Assembly (NCBI GenBank): GCA_017962375.1
Contig: JAGCVJ010000002.1
Location: 1-64,000 of the forward strand
Direction of reading: 5' to 3'
Length of the DNA stretch: 64,000 nucleotides
Source: Bacteroidales bacterium
Lineage (GTDB): Bacteria > Bacteroidota > Bacteroidia > Bacteroidales > UBA932
The notes beneath the pieces were generated by a model. The model had not been told where the DNA came from. It saw only the letters and a list, made by a program, of their open reading frames with translations, and did no database searches. Below, one piece after another: positions 9,938 to 19,044 of the stretch. Positions within the stretch are counted from its first letter, which is position 1. Every line of letters begins with the position of its first letter. Position numbers and translations under genes: made by a program.

Positions 9938-10723
9938 ATGCTACTTAAGAGAAAAATATCAGTCGGGTTTGTGATACTGGGTTTCATCCTTCTGCTGTCC
10001 AGTCTTATAGCGATATTCGAGTTTATCACTATGAGAAAGACGATAGGCAAGTTCGTCAAGGATGACATCACGAGCATAAACACTACCCGAAAGCTGCTGG
10101 ACATGGCGGATCAGTACAATTTCGAGCTTCTGAGCACGATGGGTGACTCCACTTATACGGATGTCAACACTATGCCGACCGTGGGCGAAGACGACAAGTT
10201 CCTGGATACGCTGCTGAGCATCCGAAACTCCTTCAAGACGGAGCTGGAAAGGGAAACGGCAGACTCAATCCGCTATGCGTTTGTGGTTTACGCCCACATA
10301 CTTGAAGAAGCCAAAGGGGTGTGGAACGCGCCTAAGTACCAGACAAAGAAAGACTGGTACTTTGAAAGGATGTATCCTGTGTACACCCAGCTGCGCAAAT
10401 ATATCAAAGACCTTAACCTGTCTTCCCAGAAAGCTCTAAGGGATAATTCCGACGAGCTTTCGGAGGGTTTCTACCGCAGCCTGATGCCTTGTGTTGTAGC
10501 TGTTGGAATAGGTATTATCCTGCTTTTCCTTTTCAACTACTATCTCAACTTCTATTTCTTCAATCCTATGGTGCGCATAAACAGGGCCTTGCACAACTAC
10601 AAGCTTACCCGCAAGACATACGACGTGAACATCGACACAGGAGACGAAGTTGAAGAGCTGAATGAAAATATCAAGGACCTGGTAAGGGAACACAAGCAGC
10701 TTACAAAGAATCAGCAACAGTAA
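9938..10723 (+). CDS. HAMP-type two-TM membrane protein without output domain
   Basis: 261 aa. One membrane helix at ~10-30 (ISVGFVILGFILLLSSLIAI), a ~150-residue helical extracytoplasmic region, a second helix at ~183-205 (CVVAVGIGIILLFLFNYYLN), then a HAMP-like segment (FFNPMVRINRALHNYKL...GDEVEELNENIKDLVREHKQL). This is the sensor half of a histidine kinase or chemoreceptor, but the protein stops 50 residues after the membrane with no kinase, GGDEF or MCP domain. The stop is followed after 6 bp by trkH in the same direction, so it may tune potassium uptake; that is inference. Confidence 0.7.
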   Translation: MLLKRKISVGFVILGFILLLSSLIAIFEFITMRKTIGKFVKDDITSINTTRKLLDMADQYNFELLSTMGDSTYTDVNTMPTVGEDDKFLDTLLSIRNSFKTELERETADSIRYAFVVYAHILEEAKGVWNAPKYQTKKDWYFERMYPVYTQLRKYIKDLNLSSQKALRDNSDELSEGFYRSLMPCVVAVGIGIILLFLFNYYLNFYFFNPMVRINRALHNYKLTRKTYDVNIDTGDEVEELNENIKDLVREHKQLTKNQQQ

Positions 10724-10729
10724 AACAGT

Positions 10730-12178
10730 ATGAATATCAACTACATATCGAGAAACGTGGGCATTGCGCTCGTGCTCAATGCCGCATTCATGTTCTTGAG
10801 TGTGGTTGTATCGCTGTGCTATGGAATGGACGAGGCTTTCTCTCCGCTTTTCCTTAGCGGAGTAATCACTTTGGCTGCCGGCTCGTTCCCTCTTGTTTTT
10901 GTCAGGACCAGCGGAACCGTAACCATGAAGGAAGGGTTCTTCACCATAGTTCTCACCTGGCTTCTGGTGTGCGTATTCGGTGCGCTGCCATATATTCTCT
11001 GGGGCGGAGACTTTGCCGTTATAGACTGCTGGTTTGAAAGCGTAAGCGGCTATACTACAACAGGATGCACTGCGCTCAGCGATGTGGAGGCCCTGCCTCA
11101 CAGCCTTTTGTTCTGGCGTAGTTCAACGCATTATCTGGGCGGTCTGGGAGTAGTGGTGTTCATGATACTGGTGCTTCCTAACGCCAGGTCTACATTCGGA
11201 CTGAGGCTTTCATCCTTGGAGATGGGTTCGCTTTCCAAGCAGAACTACAAGTTCAAGGTGATGGAAACGGCCAAGATCATTATTATCGTTTATATCGGTT
11301 TGACAGTGCTTCAGACCATTTGCCTTGTGCTGGCGGGGATGAATTTCTTCGATGCCCTGAACCATTCGATGTCTATAGCGGCAACGGGCGGTTTCAGCAC
11401 AAAGAACAACTCGGCAGCCGCCTTTGGCTCTCCGGCCGTAGAAATAATAATGATAGTATTCATGTATCTGTCCGGCCTTCATTTCGGCCTCATTTATGTC
11501 TGCTTCCACACCAAGAGCCTGAGAATGTTCAAAGACCCGATAATCAAGTTCTACTCCCTGGTGCTTGTTGGCTCTATAGCCATAACCACTTTCAGCCTGC
11601 TGTCGGGAGGAACGGAGAAGAACTTCCTTACGGCTCTAAGGCACAGCGCGTTCATGAACGTGTCTGCCGCTTCCACCACAGGATTTGCCAATGCGGAAAC
11701 AGTGCACTGGCCGGTAGCCGCGTTGCTTATTTTCTTCTACCTGGCTTTCCAGGGGGCCTGCAGCGGCTCTACCACCGGAGGCGTGAAGGTTGACAGGATC
11801 TGCGTGAGCTTCAGCTCTCTCAAGGCCAGGCTCAGGCGCAACCTGCATCTGAACGCGGTTATCAAGCCTAGAATCGGCAGCAGGGTCCTCAGCGGCGAAA
11901 TGATAGGCGAGACCAACCTCTATCTGGTGTTCTTCACTTCCATTATTTTCGTGGGAGCCATACTGCTTTCGGCCACAGGCCTGGATCTGAAGACATCGGT
12001 GACCACCTCGCTTGCCTGCACTGCAAATACGGGCCTTACATTCGGCAGCATCAGCTCTTTCGGAAACTATGACTCATTCCCTGTGGTGAGCAAGATAATC
12101 TTCACGATAGAAATGTTCCTGGGCCGTCTTGAAATTTATCCTGTGCTCGCTTTCTTCGTAATCAAGAGGTGGAAATGA
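10730..12178 (+). CDS. trkH: TrkH-family potassium uptake protein
   Basis: Ion-conducting subunit of a Trk potassium uptake system. 482 aa with about ten membrane segments and four pore-loop repeats; selectivity-filter regions are visible at SGYTTTGCTAL, SIAATGGFSTKNN, SAASTTGFANA and ACTANTGLTFGS. The arginine-rich connector CSGSTTGGVKVDRICVSF before the last repeat is typical. The usual regulatory partner trkA is not adjacent; a HAMP-only protein precedes it instead. The final codon region overlaps the next gene's start (ATGA). Confidence 0.93.
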   Translation: MNINYISRNVGIALVLNAAFMFLSVVVSLCYGMDEAFSPLFLSGVITLAAGSFPLVFVRTSGTVTMKEGFFTIVLTWLLVCVFGALPYILWGGDFAVIDCWFESVSGYTTTGCTALSDVEALPHSLLFWRSSTHYLGGLGVVVFMILVLPNARSTFGLRLSSLEMGSLSKQNYKFKVMETAKIIIIVYIGLTVLQTICLVLAGMNFFDALNHSMSIAATGGFSTKNNSAAAFGSPAVEIIMIVFMYLSGLHFGLIYVCFHTKSLRMFKDPIIKFYSLVLVGSIAITTFSLLSGGTEKNFLTALRHSAFMNVSAASTTGFANAETVHWPVAALLIFFYLAFQGACSGSTTGGVKVDRICVSFSSLKARLRRNLHLNAVIKPRIGSRVLSGEMIGETNLYLVFFTSIIFVGAILLSATGLDLKTSVTTSLACTANTGLTFGSISSFGNYDSFPVVSKIIFTIEMFLGRLEIYPVLAFFVIKRWK

Positions 12179-13596
12179 GTGCTCTCTCCAACTTCCTGAC
12201 TTCCAAGATGGGGGAGAGGCTGGGCCTTGCTCCCACACCTTGCCAGAGCAATCTGTTTTCCAAGCTGGGAACCTTTCTGACAGGCAATGCAGACAAAGAT
12301 TTCATGATGATAGTTTCCGGTTATGCCGGAACAGGCAAGACGTCTGCCGTGGCAGCATGCATATCCACTCTGAAGTCTTTGGGAATGAAGTATGTGCTTC
12401 TGGCTCCAACCGGCCGCTCAGCCAAGGTTCTGTCCGGCTTTACGGGAGAGAATGCCAGCACTATCCACCGCCATATATACAGGATGAAGTCCCAGACAGA
12501 TCCTATGGGAGCTTTTTCGCTGAATTTCAACAAGGCCAAGGACACGGTCTATTTTGTGGATGAGGTTTCGCTGATTACCACAGGCGACGGTTCGGATTCC
12601 ATTTTCGGAAGCGGAAATCTTCTGGACGATTTGCTGGAGTTTGTCCGCCAGTCATCTTCCAACCGCCTGGTTCTCATCGGCGATCCGGCACAGCTTCCGC
12701 CGGTGGGGCTGGACATAAGCCCTGCGCTTGATCCGGAGTATATGAAGCGTTACTGCCCTGATCTTGTGACAGTTTCTCTTACAGATGTGGTGCGTCAGGC
12801 CTCCGGCAGCGGAATACTTGTAAACGCCACCGCTTTGAGGCAGCAGATAACGGACGGAGACATAGACCCTCCGGTTTTCGACATTTCTTCTTTTACCGAT
12901 ATAGCGGCGGTTACCGGAGCTACTTTGATTGAGGATCTTCAGGACGCCATTTCCAGATATGGAAGCGATGAGGTTGTTGTCCTTTGCAGAAGCAACCAGC
13001 GGGCCAACCGCTATAATCAGGGCATCCGGTCCCAGGTGCTTTTCCTGGAGGAGAAGCTTTGCAGGGGAGACAGGCTTATGGTAGTGAAGAACTGCTACCA
13101 GTTTGAAGGCGGAGACGAGAATTTTGACTTCATAGCAAACGGCGATATGGCAAAGCTGGTGAGCATTTCCAACTACAGGGAAAGGTACGGACTGCATTTT
13201 GCCGACGCCACTCTTGCCTTCCCCGACTACAACGACTGCGAGGTGGACGCCAAGGTAATTCTCGACACGCTGGACAGCAAGACTCCGGCGCTTGACAGAG
13301 AGGCGCAGACGGCTCTGTTTGAAGGCGTTTTTGCTGACTATGAGGGCATTTCACCCAAGAAGAAACGCTACAAATGCGTTCGCGAAGATCCTTATTACAA
13401 CGCACTCCAGATCAAATATTCATCGGCGATTACAGGACACAAGAGCCAGGGCGGCCAGTGGAGGTGCGTATTCATAGACAACATCCTCTGGAAGGACGAG
13501 ATTACCATCGACGACAAGAAGTGGCTTTATACCGCCCTTACCCGTGCCCAGGAGATGGTTTATTTAATTAACTTTGACAAGAAATACCTGAAATAA
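12175..13596 (+). CDS. RecD/Dda-like superfamily 1 DNA helicase
   Basis: ATP-dependent helicase-like protein, 473 aa. Walker A SGYAGTGKTSA at ~44-54, motif Ia LLAPTGRSAKVLS, Walker B VYFVDEVSL, motif III LVLIGDPAQLPPVG, and C-terminal UvrD_C_2 motifs TGHKSQGGQWRCVF and LYTALTRAQEMVYLI. It resembles the stand-alone RecD-like proteins common in Bacteroidales rather than a RecBCD subunit. Start at ATG 12175, overlapping the trkH stop by four bases; the GTG six bases upstream is less likely. Role in repair or fork processing is inferred from the family. Confidence 0.88.
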   Translation: MSALSNFLTSKMGERLGLAPTPCQSNLFSKLGTFLTGNADKDFMMIVSGYAGTGKTSAVAACISTLKSLGMKYVLLAPTGRSAKVLSGFTGENASTIHRHIYRMKSQTDPMGAFSLNFNKAKDTVYFVDEVSLITTGDGSDSIFGSGNLLDDLLEFVRQSSSNRLVLIGDPAQLPPVGLDISPALDPEYMKRYCPDLVTVSLTDVVRQASGSGILVNATALRQQITDGDIDPPVFDISSFTDIAAVTGATLIEDLQDAISRYGSDEVVVLCRSNQRANRYNQGIRSQVLFLEEKLCRGDRLMVVKNCYQFEGGDENFDFIANGDMAKLVSISNYRERYGLHFADATLAFPDYNDCEVDAKVILDTLDSKTPALDREAQTALFEGVFADYEGISPKKKRYKCVREDPYYNALQIKYSSAITGHKSQGGQWRCVFIDNILWKDEITIDDKKWLYTALTRAQEMVYLINFDKKYLK

Positions 13597-13608
13597 CACA
13601 AGACATAT

Positions 13609-15750
13609 ATGAAAAGAATAATCCTTGCACTCTCTGCACTGCTTGTTTGCTTGAGCGTTTCCGCCCAGAAGAAGAACTTTACTCTGGAGCAGATAGCAAA
13701 TGACAAATTCCCGAATGTCGAGAAATACTTGTTGCCTCCGGTCTGGGAATCCGGCGATATCCTCCAGGTAAGTACAATGGAATTTGGAGTCCTCAAGCGT
13801 GAAAGAAAGTTCTACAATGTGAAGACAGGAGCTTTCGAAGAGAATTACAAACCTCAGGAAAGCCCTCAGGAATCTCAAAACGATATCAGGGAAGACGCCA
13901 AAAAAGCCAATAAACTGATCAAGGGCGACGGAATGATTGCCAATCCTACCTACAGCCCGGATGGCAAACTTATGGCCTTCACCAATAACGGAGATCTTTA
14001 TGTGTTTGACAAAGAGGGGAACAAGGTAAAGAGAATCACGACCGACGGAAATGCCGTGATTCTCAACGGACGCGCTTCCTGGGTTTACTTTGAGGAAATC
14101 CTGGGACGCTCTTCACAGTATAAGGCTTTCTGGTGGAGCCCGGACAGCAGGACAATAGCCTTCTACCGCTTTGACGACAGCCAGGTTCCTATGTTCCCGA
14201 TCTATGATCCTTCCAAGGCCAAGGACCAGATTCTGGAAAGCCATTATCCTATGAGCGGCGAGAAGAATCCTGAGGTAAGGATAGGGTTCGCCGATGTCCA
14301 GACGGGAAGTATCGTATGGGCTGACTTCAACGAGAAGGAAGACCAGTACTTTGGCATACCATTCTGGAATTCAGAATCTTCACGCTTTATCGTTCCGTGG
14401 ATGCCAAGAGTTCAGCAGGATCTGGTATTCTACTCTGTAGACCCTAAGGACGGAAGCAAGGAGTCTATTTACAAGGAGCATCAGGACACCTGGATCGACT
14501 GGCCTGAGCAGATGCTCTTCGACCAGAACGGCCTGTATATGGTAAGGGATTTCACCATGTGGGAGCAGATCTACTACCTCTCATTTGACGGAAAGACACA
14601 GAAGTGCCTGACAGACGGCCGCAACTGGGATATCAAGCTCCTGAAGATAGACCCTAAGAAGCAGGAGCTCTATTTTACCTCCAAGAAGGAAATAAGCACT
14701 CGCGTGGATATCTACAAGGTGTCTATAAAGAAGGCCAAGACTACGAGAATCTCCACCGGGGATTATTCTTACAAGTCTCTGCAGCTCAGCGATGATTTCA
14801 AGTATATGGCAGCCATTTGCAGCAATGCCAGGACACCTAACAAGGTTGTGGTTCTCCCGACTGACGGCAGCGGAAAGATGACTGTTCTTGAAGATGCCAA
14901 AGGGAAAGACTACGACTCCTACAATATCGCTCTTCCGGAGATGGTCTATATCACCACTCCTGACGGCTATACGATCCCGGGCAAGATCACCCTTCCTCTG
15001 AACTTTGATCCTGAGAAGAAATATCCTGTCATCATCTATATGTATGGCGGACCTAACACTCCGGTCGTGGCCGACAGCTGGAGCATAATCTCATCTTCCA
15101 ACCAGTGGTGGGCTAACCAGGACGTTATCCAGTTCTCGATGGATCACCGCGGAAGCGGCCATTGCGGAAAGGAGGGCTGCAACTTCATGTACCGCAACTT
15201 CTTCTCTATCGAGCTTAAGGACTTCATAGAGTGGGCCAAATACCTCAGGAGCCTTCCTTACGTGGATGCCGACAAGATCGGAATCTACGGCTTCTCTTAC
15301 GGCGGAAGCATGGCAACTCTCTGCGTGACAGAAGGATGTGAATACTTCAAGTACGGAATTGCCGGCGGTGGAGTGTATGACTATATGCTTTACGACACCC
15401 ATTACACCGAGAGGTTTATGGATACTCCGCAGCGTAATCCTGAAGGTTTCAAGCGCACCATCATGGCAGACAGGATAAGAAAGTCCGGCTACAAGGGAGA
15501 TGCCACCAACTACCTGATGCTCACCCACGGAGCCGCAGATGATAACGTCCATATCCAGAACACAATGAGCCTGGTTCTGGAACTCCAGAAGATGGGCCGG
15601 CAGTTTGACCTTATGATCTATCCTAGGCAGCTTCACGGATATCGCGGAGTACAGGGAGCCTTCTCAGACTTCAACGACTACCGCTTCTGGTACCGTCATC
15701 TCCTCGGGAAAGAAGTGCCTGAGCCTCTTGCCAAGGCATACGGCAACTGA
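13609..15750 (+). CDS. Dipeptidyl-peptidase IV family serine peptidase (S9)
   Basis: Exported prolyl dipeptidyl peptidase of 713 aa. Signal peptide ~1-19 (MKRIILALSALLVCLSVSAQ), an eight-bladed DPPIV_N propeller, then a C-terminal alpha/beta hydrolase with nucleophile Ser in GIYGFSYGGSMA, the catalytic Asp in HGAADDNVHIQNT and His in RQLHGYRG. It also has the substrate-amine-binding Glu pair expected near GRASWVYFEEILGRSS in the propeller. Likely periplasmic and used to process peptides. Its stop codon TGA abuts the comEC stop codon on the other strand (TGATCA). Confidence 0.93.
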   Translation: MKRIILALSALLVCLSVSAQKKNFTLEQIANDKFPNVEKYLLPPVWESGDILQVSTMEFGVLKRERKFYNVKTGAFEENYKPQESPQESQNDIREDAKKANKLIKGDGMIANPTYSPDGKLMAFTNNGDLYVFDKEGNKVKRITTDGNAVILNGRASWVYFEEILGRSSQYKAFWWSPDSRTIAFYRFDDSQVPMFPIYDPSKAKDQILESHYPMSGEKNPEVRIGFADVQTGSIVWADFNEKEDQYFGIPFWNSESSRFIVPWMPRVQQDLVFYSVDPKDGSKESIYKEHQDTWIDWPEQMLFDQNGLYMVRDFTMWEQIYYLSFDGKTQKCLTDGRNWDIKLLKIDPKKQELYFTSKKEISTRVDIYKVSIKKAKTTRISTGDYSYKSLQLSDDFKYMAAICSNARTPNKVVVLPTDGSGKMTVLEDAKGKDYDSYNIALPEMVYITTPDGYTIPGKITLPLNFDPEKKYPVIIYMYGGPNTPVVADSWSIISSSNQWWANQDVIQFSMDHRGSGHCGKEGCNFMYRNFFSIELKDFIEWAKYLRSLPYVDADKIGIYGFSYGGSMATLCVTEGCEYFKYGIAGGGVYDYMLYDTHYTERFMDTPQRNPEGFKRTIMADRIRKSGYKGDATNYLMLTHGAADDNVHIQNTMSLVLELQKMGRQFDLMIYPRQLHGYRGVQGAFSDFNDYRFWYRHLLGKEVPEPLAKAYGN

Positions 15751-16824
15751 TCAGGATCCTAGAAACATTACAGTTTTTCTGAGGATTTCTATTATCAGCG
15801 ACGACAGCCATCCGGCCCACTCTCCAAGGTGAGGGACGCCGCCAAGGGCAGCAGAAACCGCTGATCCATAGACAGAAAAGGCCACAAGAGGAGCTGACAC
15901 GATATTGGATATCAGGAAATTCCCGCTTATTTTGCCAAAGTAGAGCAAGATGAGCGGGAATGTTGCTATCTGGCAGGAAAGACTTATTCCGGCTCCCCTG
16001 AACAGTGCGGAAGGTATCCTCATTCTCTTTCCGAAGACTTTGTCTATGCTTTCCTCTATGACAGGGTAAATGAAGACGATTCCGCCAACTGCCAGGAAGG
16101 ACAGCTGGAAACTTATGCTTTTAACCGCCATTGGGTTGAAGATAGTTATGATCAAGGCAGCTGCCATAATAGGCCCCAATCTATCCCTGGAACCGCTCAG
16201 CAGCTCGCATAACTTCCATAATACAAGCATGATGCATGCTCTTGACACAGAAGGGGACAATCCTGTGCAGACAGCATATAGCAGTATAACGATGCTGCTG
16301 AGGCCAAATCCCAAGTATCTGGTCCTGTAATTTCTTCTTGAAAAGGAAAACAGGGCGCATATAATTCCCCAGACAATTCCCACGTGCATTCCTGAAAGCG
16401 CCAGGGCATGGCTGATTCCGGCGTTGCGGAATGCAGTCTTTGTCTGTTTGTCCAGCCCGCTCTTGTCGCCGAGCAGAAGGGCACTTGCCACAGCCCTGTC
16501 CTGAGGATTTCCAATGGATTTCTCCATCCGGCTTTGCATGAAGCCTCTTGCTGAATTTCCCCAGGATTCTATTTTGGACTCAATTCCTGAAGGCGATTCC
16601 GCACAAATGGCCCTTCGCTGCATTCCACTGAAAAAGAATGATATGCAGCAAACAAATACAAACAGCCTTTTATTTTTCCGAAACAGATATAGCCCCATTA
16701 TGAATAATGAGGTCATCAATGATGTAAAGAAAAAGTTCTCAGAAAATTCGGAGGGATAAAACTCTCCGTACGAAGCAATTCCAAGAATGAAACTCAAAGT
16801 CAACGCCACGCCCAGCCTCTTCAT
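15751..16824 (-). CDS. Short ComEC/Rec2-family membrane protein
   Basis: 357 aa with about nine membrane segments. It contains the Competence-domain signature AGISHALALSGMHVG, preceded by ASALLLGDKSGLDKQTKTAFRNAG, and GLSPSVSRACIMLVLW, all typical of ComEC, the DNA-uptake channel. ComEC proteins usually run 600-800 aa; here the N-terminal OB-like region is short and there is no metallo-beta-lactamase domain. Both ends are fixed (divergent ackA promoter upstream, convergent DPP IV gene downstream), so this is a natural short form, not a frame break seen here. Whether it supports DNA uptake is unknown. Confidence 0.8.
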   Translation of the reverse strand: MKRLGVALTLSFILGIASYGEFYPSEFSENFFFTSLMTSLFIMGLYLFRKNKRLFVFVCCISFFFSGMQRRAICAESPSGIESKIESWGNSARGFMQSRMEKSIGNPQDRAVASALLLGDKSGLDKQTKTAFRNAGISHALALSGMHVGIVWGIICALFSFSRRNYRTRYLGFGLSSIVILLYAVCTGLSPSVSRACIMLVLWKLCELLSGSRDRLGPIMAAALIITIFNPMAVKSISFQLSFLAVGGIVFIYPVIEESIDKVFGKRMRIPSALFRGAGISLSCQIATFPLILLYFGKISGNFLISNIVSAPLVAFSVYGSAVSAALGGVPHLGEWAGWLSSLIIEILRKTVMFLGS

Positions 16825-16836
16825 ATCTCTATGCTT

Positions 16837-16875
16837 TTAACTTGTTCAAAGTTAATGCTATTTTTATTAAATTTG
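16837..16875. promoter_or_regulatory. Divergent comEC/ackA promoters with inverted repeat
   Basis: Minus-strand TAACTTTG (16847-16854) serves comEC and plus-strand TAAATTTG (16868-16875) serves ackA. A 7-bp inverted repeat TTAACTT-N5-AAGTTAA (16837-16855) covers the comEC -7 box and is a candidate operator. Confidence 0.5.
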
Positions 16876-16902
16876 CACGATAACGAAACAATTTTCAAGA
16901 AT

Positions 16903-18111
16903 ATGATAATACTGGTTTTAAACTGCGGAAGTTCTTCAATCAAGTACCAGGTGCTGGATATGAGGAGCGAAAGTGAGTATTCTCTCCTGGCTAAAGGTCT
17001 GGTGGAGAGAATCGGCATGGAAGAGGGTGACATTACCCACTCTGTTCCGGGAAAAGACAAACACAAGATACACAAGCCTGTAGCTGACCACACCGAGGGC
17101 ATAAAGGACGTGCTCGGCCTGCTGGTTGACTCTGAATGGGGAGTTCTCCGCTCTCTGGACGAGATAGAGGCTGTAGGCCATAGAGTTGTGCACGGCGGCG
17201 AGTATTTCACCCAGAGCTGCATCATAGACCAGAGGGTAAAGGACGGCATAGAAAAGTGCGCTTCCCTGGCTCCGCTTCACAATCCTGCCGGACTGCTCGG
17301 AATCAACGCCGTTGAGAGCATTCTTCCAAAGGTGCCTCAGGTGGCTGTATTCGACACTTCATTCCTCCAGACAATTCCTAATTACGCTTATACATACGGT
17401 CTTCCTTACGAGTATTACGAGAAGGACAAGATCCGCCGCTACGGTTTCCACGGCACCAGCCACAGATTTGTTTCAAAGGCCGGAGCCGAACTGGCAGGCA
17501 TAGACTACAACGACTCCAACATCATTACCTGCCACCTCGGAAACGGCAGCAGCGTAACCGCCGTAAAGAACGGAAGAGCAGTGGATACATCTCTGGGACT
17601 CAAGACTATAGATGGTCTTATTATGGGTACGAGATGCGGCAGCCTGGATCCGGGAGTTGTAACCTACATAATGAAGAAATACAATCTTACCGCAGACCAG
17701 ATGGAGAACATACTTACAAAGAAGAGCGGATTTGTGGGAGTATCCGGAGTGTCTTCAGACTGCAGAGATCTGGAAGAGGCAGCAGCACGCGGAGAAAAGA
17801 GAGCCCAGCTGGCTCTTGAGATTTTCCGCTATGGCCTTCTGAAGTTTGTGGGAGCATTCTCTGCCGCAATGGGCGGTGTAGACCTGATTGTGTTCACCGG
17901 AGGAATTGGCGAGAATGACCCTAAGACCAGAGCTTATATCGGCCAGAAATGCGCTTACCTGGGAGTTGACTTTGACGATGAGCTGAATGCCGGCCTGAGA
18001 GGAAAAAGCGCAATTCTTACCAAGAAAGATTCTAAGGTTAAGGTTGCCGTGGTATGCACCAACGAGGAGCTGGTGATTGCCACCGATACTATGAAGCTTG
18101 TTAAAATGTAA
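16903..18111 (+). CDS. ackA: Acetate kinase
   Basis: Transfers phosphate between acetyl-phosphate and ADP, making ATP in fermentation. 402 aa; family signatures are VLNCGSSSIKYQV at the N-terminus, GHRVVHGGEYF, FDTSFLQTIP, RRYGFHGTSHRFV, CHLGNGSSV and VFTGGIGENDPKTR. Length and motifs fit acetate kinase rather than the shorter (~355 aa) butyrate kinases. Start at ATG 16903; the upstream open frame crosses the promoter. The following gene is a phosphate butyryltransferase-type enzyme, not a typical Pta. Confidence 0.95.
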   Translation: MIILVLNCGSSSIKYQVLDMRSESEYSLLAKGLVERIGMEEGDITHSVPGKDKHKIHKPVADHTEGIKDVLGLLVDSEWGVLRSLDEIEAVGHRVVHGGEYFTQSCIIDQRVKDGIEKCASLAPLHNPAGLLGINAVESILPKVPQVAVFDTSFLQTIPNYAYTYGLPYEYYEKDKIRRYGFHGTSHRFVSKAGAELAGIDYNDSNIITCHLGNGSSVTAVKNGRAVDTSLGLKTIDGLIMGTRCGSLDPGVVTYIMKKYNLTADQMENILTKKSGFVGVSGVSSDCRDLEEAAARGEKRAQLALEIFRYGLLKFVGAFSAAMGGVDLIVFTGGIGENDPKTRAYIGQKCAYLGVDFDDELNAGLRGKSAILTKKDSKVKVAVVCTNEELVIATDTMKLVKM

Positions 18112-18141
18112 TTGAAAACCAATAAATTAAGCAATAGAATT

Positions 18142-19041
18142 ATGAGAACATTTGACGAAGTATATGAGCTTCTCAAGGCTAATCCAAAGAGAAGGCTGGC
18201 AGTTGCCTGGGGCGTTGACGAGCATTCTGTCTGCGCAGCAAGCATGGCAATAGACGCCGGATTCTGCGAGGCCACCCTTTACGGAGACCGCAAAATGATA
18301 GAGGCTGTCTGCGCCAAGGAGAACATCGACATCAACAAGTTCAGCATCGTGGACGTTCCTGTAGAGCTGAAGGCCATCCAGGCTGCAGTTACCGCTGTTC
18401 ACAACGGCGAGGCAGACGTTCTGATGAAGGGCCTTTGCTCAACCGACAAGTACATGAGGGGAATCCTGAACAAGGAGTGGGGCCTGCTGCCTCCTAAGGC
18501 AGTTTTGAGCCACATCTCTGTGATGCAGCATCCTAACTATCCTAAGTTCTTGGTATTCGGCGATATGGCTGTGATTCCTCTGCCTGACTTCAAGCAGAAG
18601 ACCGCCATTCTGAAGTATATCGTGAACGTTTGCAAGTCTCTGGGCGTAGCCAATCCTAAGATTGCCGCTGTTGCCGCTACCGAGCAGATGCTGGACGGCA
18701 TGCCGGCCTGCGTTGAGGCAGCAATGCTTGCAAAGATGGCAGACCGCGGCCAGCTTCCTGGCCAGATTGACGGCCCTCTGGCTCTGGACGTTGCCATCAA
18801 CAAGGAGGCAGCTGCTATCAAGAAGCTCAAGAGCGAGGTTGCAGGAGATGCTGACGGACTGCTGTTCCCTAACATCGAGAGCGGCAATGTGTTCTACAAG
18901 TCCAACACCATGCTTGTTCCTGGCGTCAGGACAGCTGCTTTCGTAGCCGGCGCATCTGCTCCTTGCGTTCTTTCTTCAAGGGCAGACAGCATAGATACCA
19001 AGCTCAACTCCATAGCACTGGCCTGCCTGCAGGTTAAATAG
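18142..19041 (+). CDS. Phosphate acetyl/butyryltransferase (Ptb-type)
   Basis: Exchanges CoA and phosphate on a short-chain acyl group. The 299-aa length and pattern (RRLAVAWGVDEHSVCAA, GEADVLMKGLCSTDKYMRGIL, SHISVMQHPNYPKFLVFGDMAV, GQIDGPLALDVAINKEAA, SGNVFYKSNTMLVPG) place it in the PTA_PTB family, closest to phosphate butyryltransferase. It sits just downstream of ackA, so the pair can turn acyl-CoA into acid plus ATP. ATG 18142 is preferred over an in-frame TTG at 18112 next to the ackA stop. Substrate (acetyl-, propionyl- or butyryl-CoA) cannot be read from sequence. Confidence 0.85.
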   Translation: MRTFDEVYELLKANPKRRLAVAWGVDEHSVCAASMAIDAGFCEATLYGDRKMIEAVCAKENIDINKFSIVDVPVELKAIQAAVTAVHNGEADVLMKGLCSTDKYMRGILNKEWGLLPPKAVLSHISVMQHPNYPKFLVFGDMAVIPLPDFKQKTAILKYIVNVCKSLGVANPKIAAVAATEQMLDGMPACVEAAMLAKMADRGQLPGQIDGPLALDVAINKEAAAIKKLKSEVAGDADGLLFPNIESGNVFYKSNTMLVPGVRTAAFVAGASAPCVLSSRADSIDTKLNSIALACLQVK

Positions 19042-19044
19042 TCT

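Noticed and set aside
10436-11101. A 221-codon frame opposite the HAMP protein and trkH
   Set aside because: Shadow of two real genes with intact membrane and pore motifs on the plus strand.
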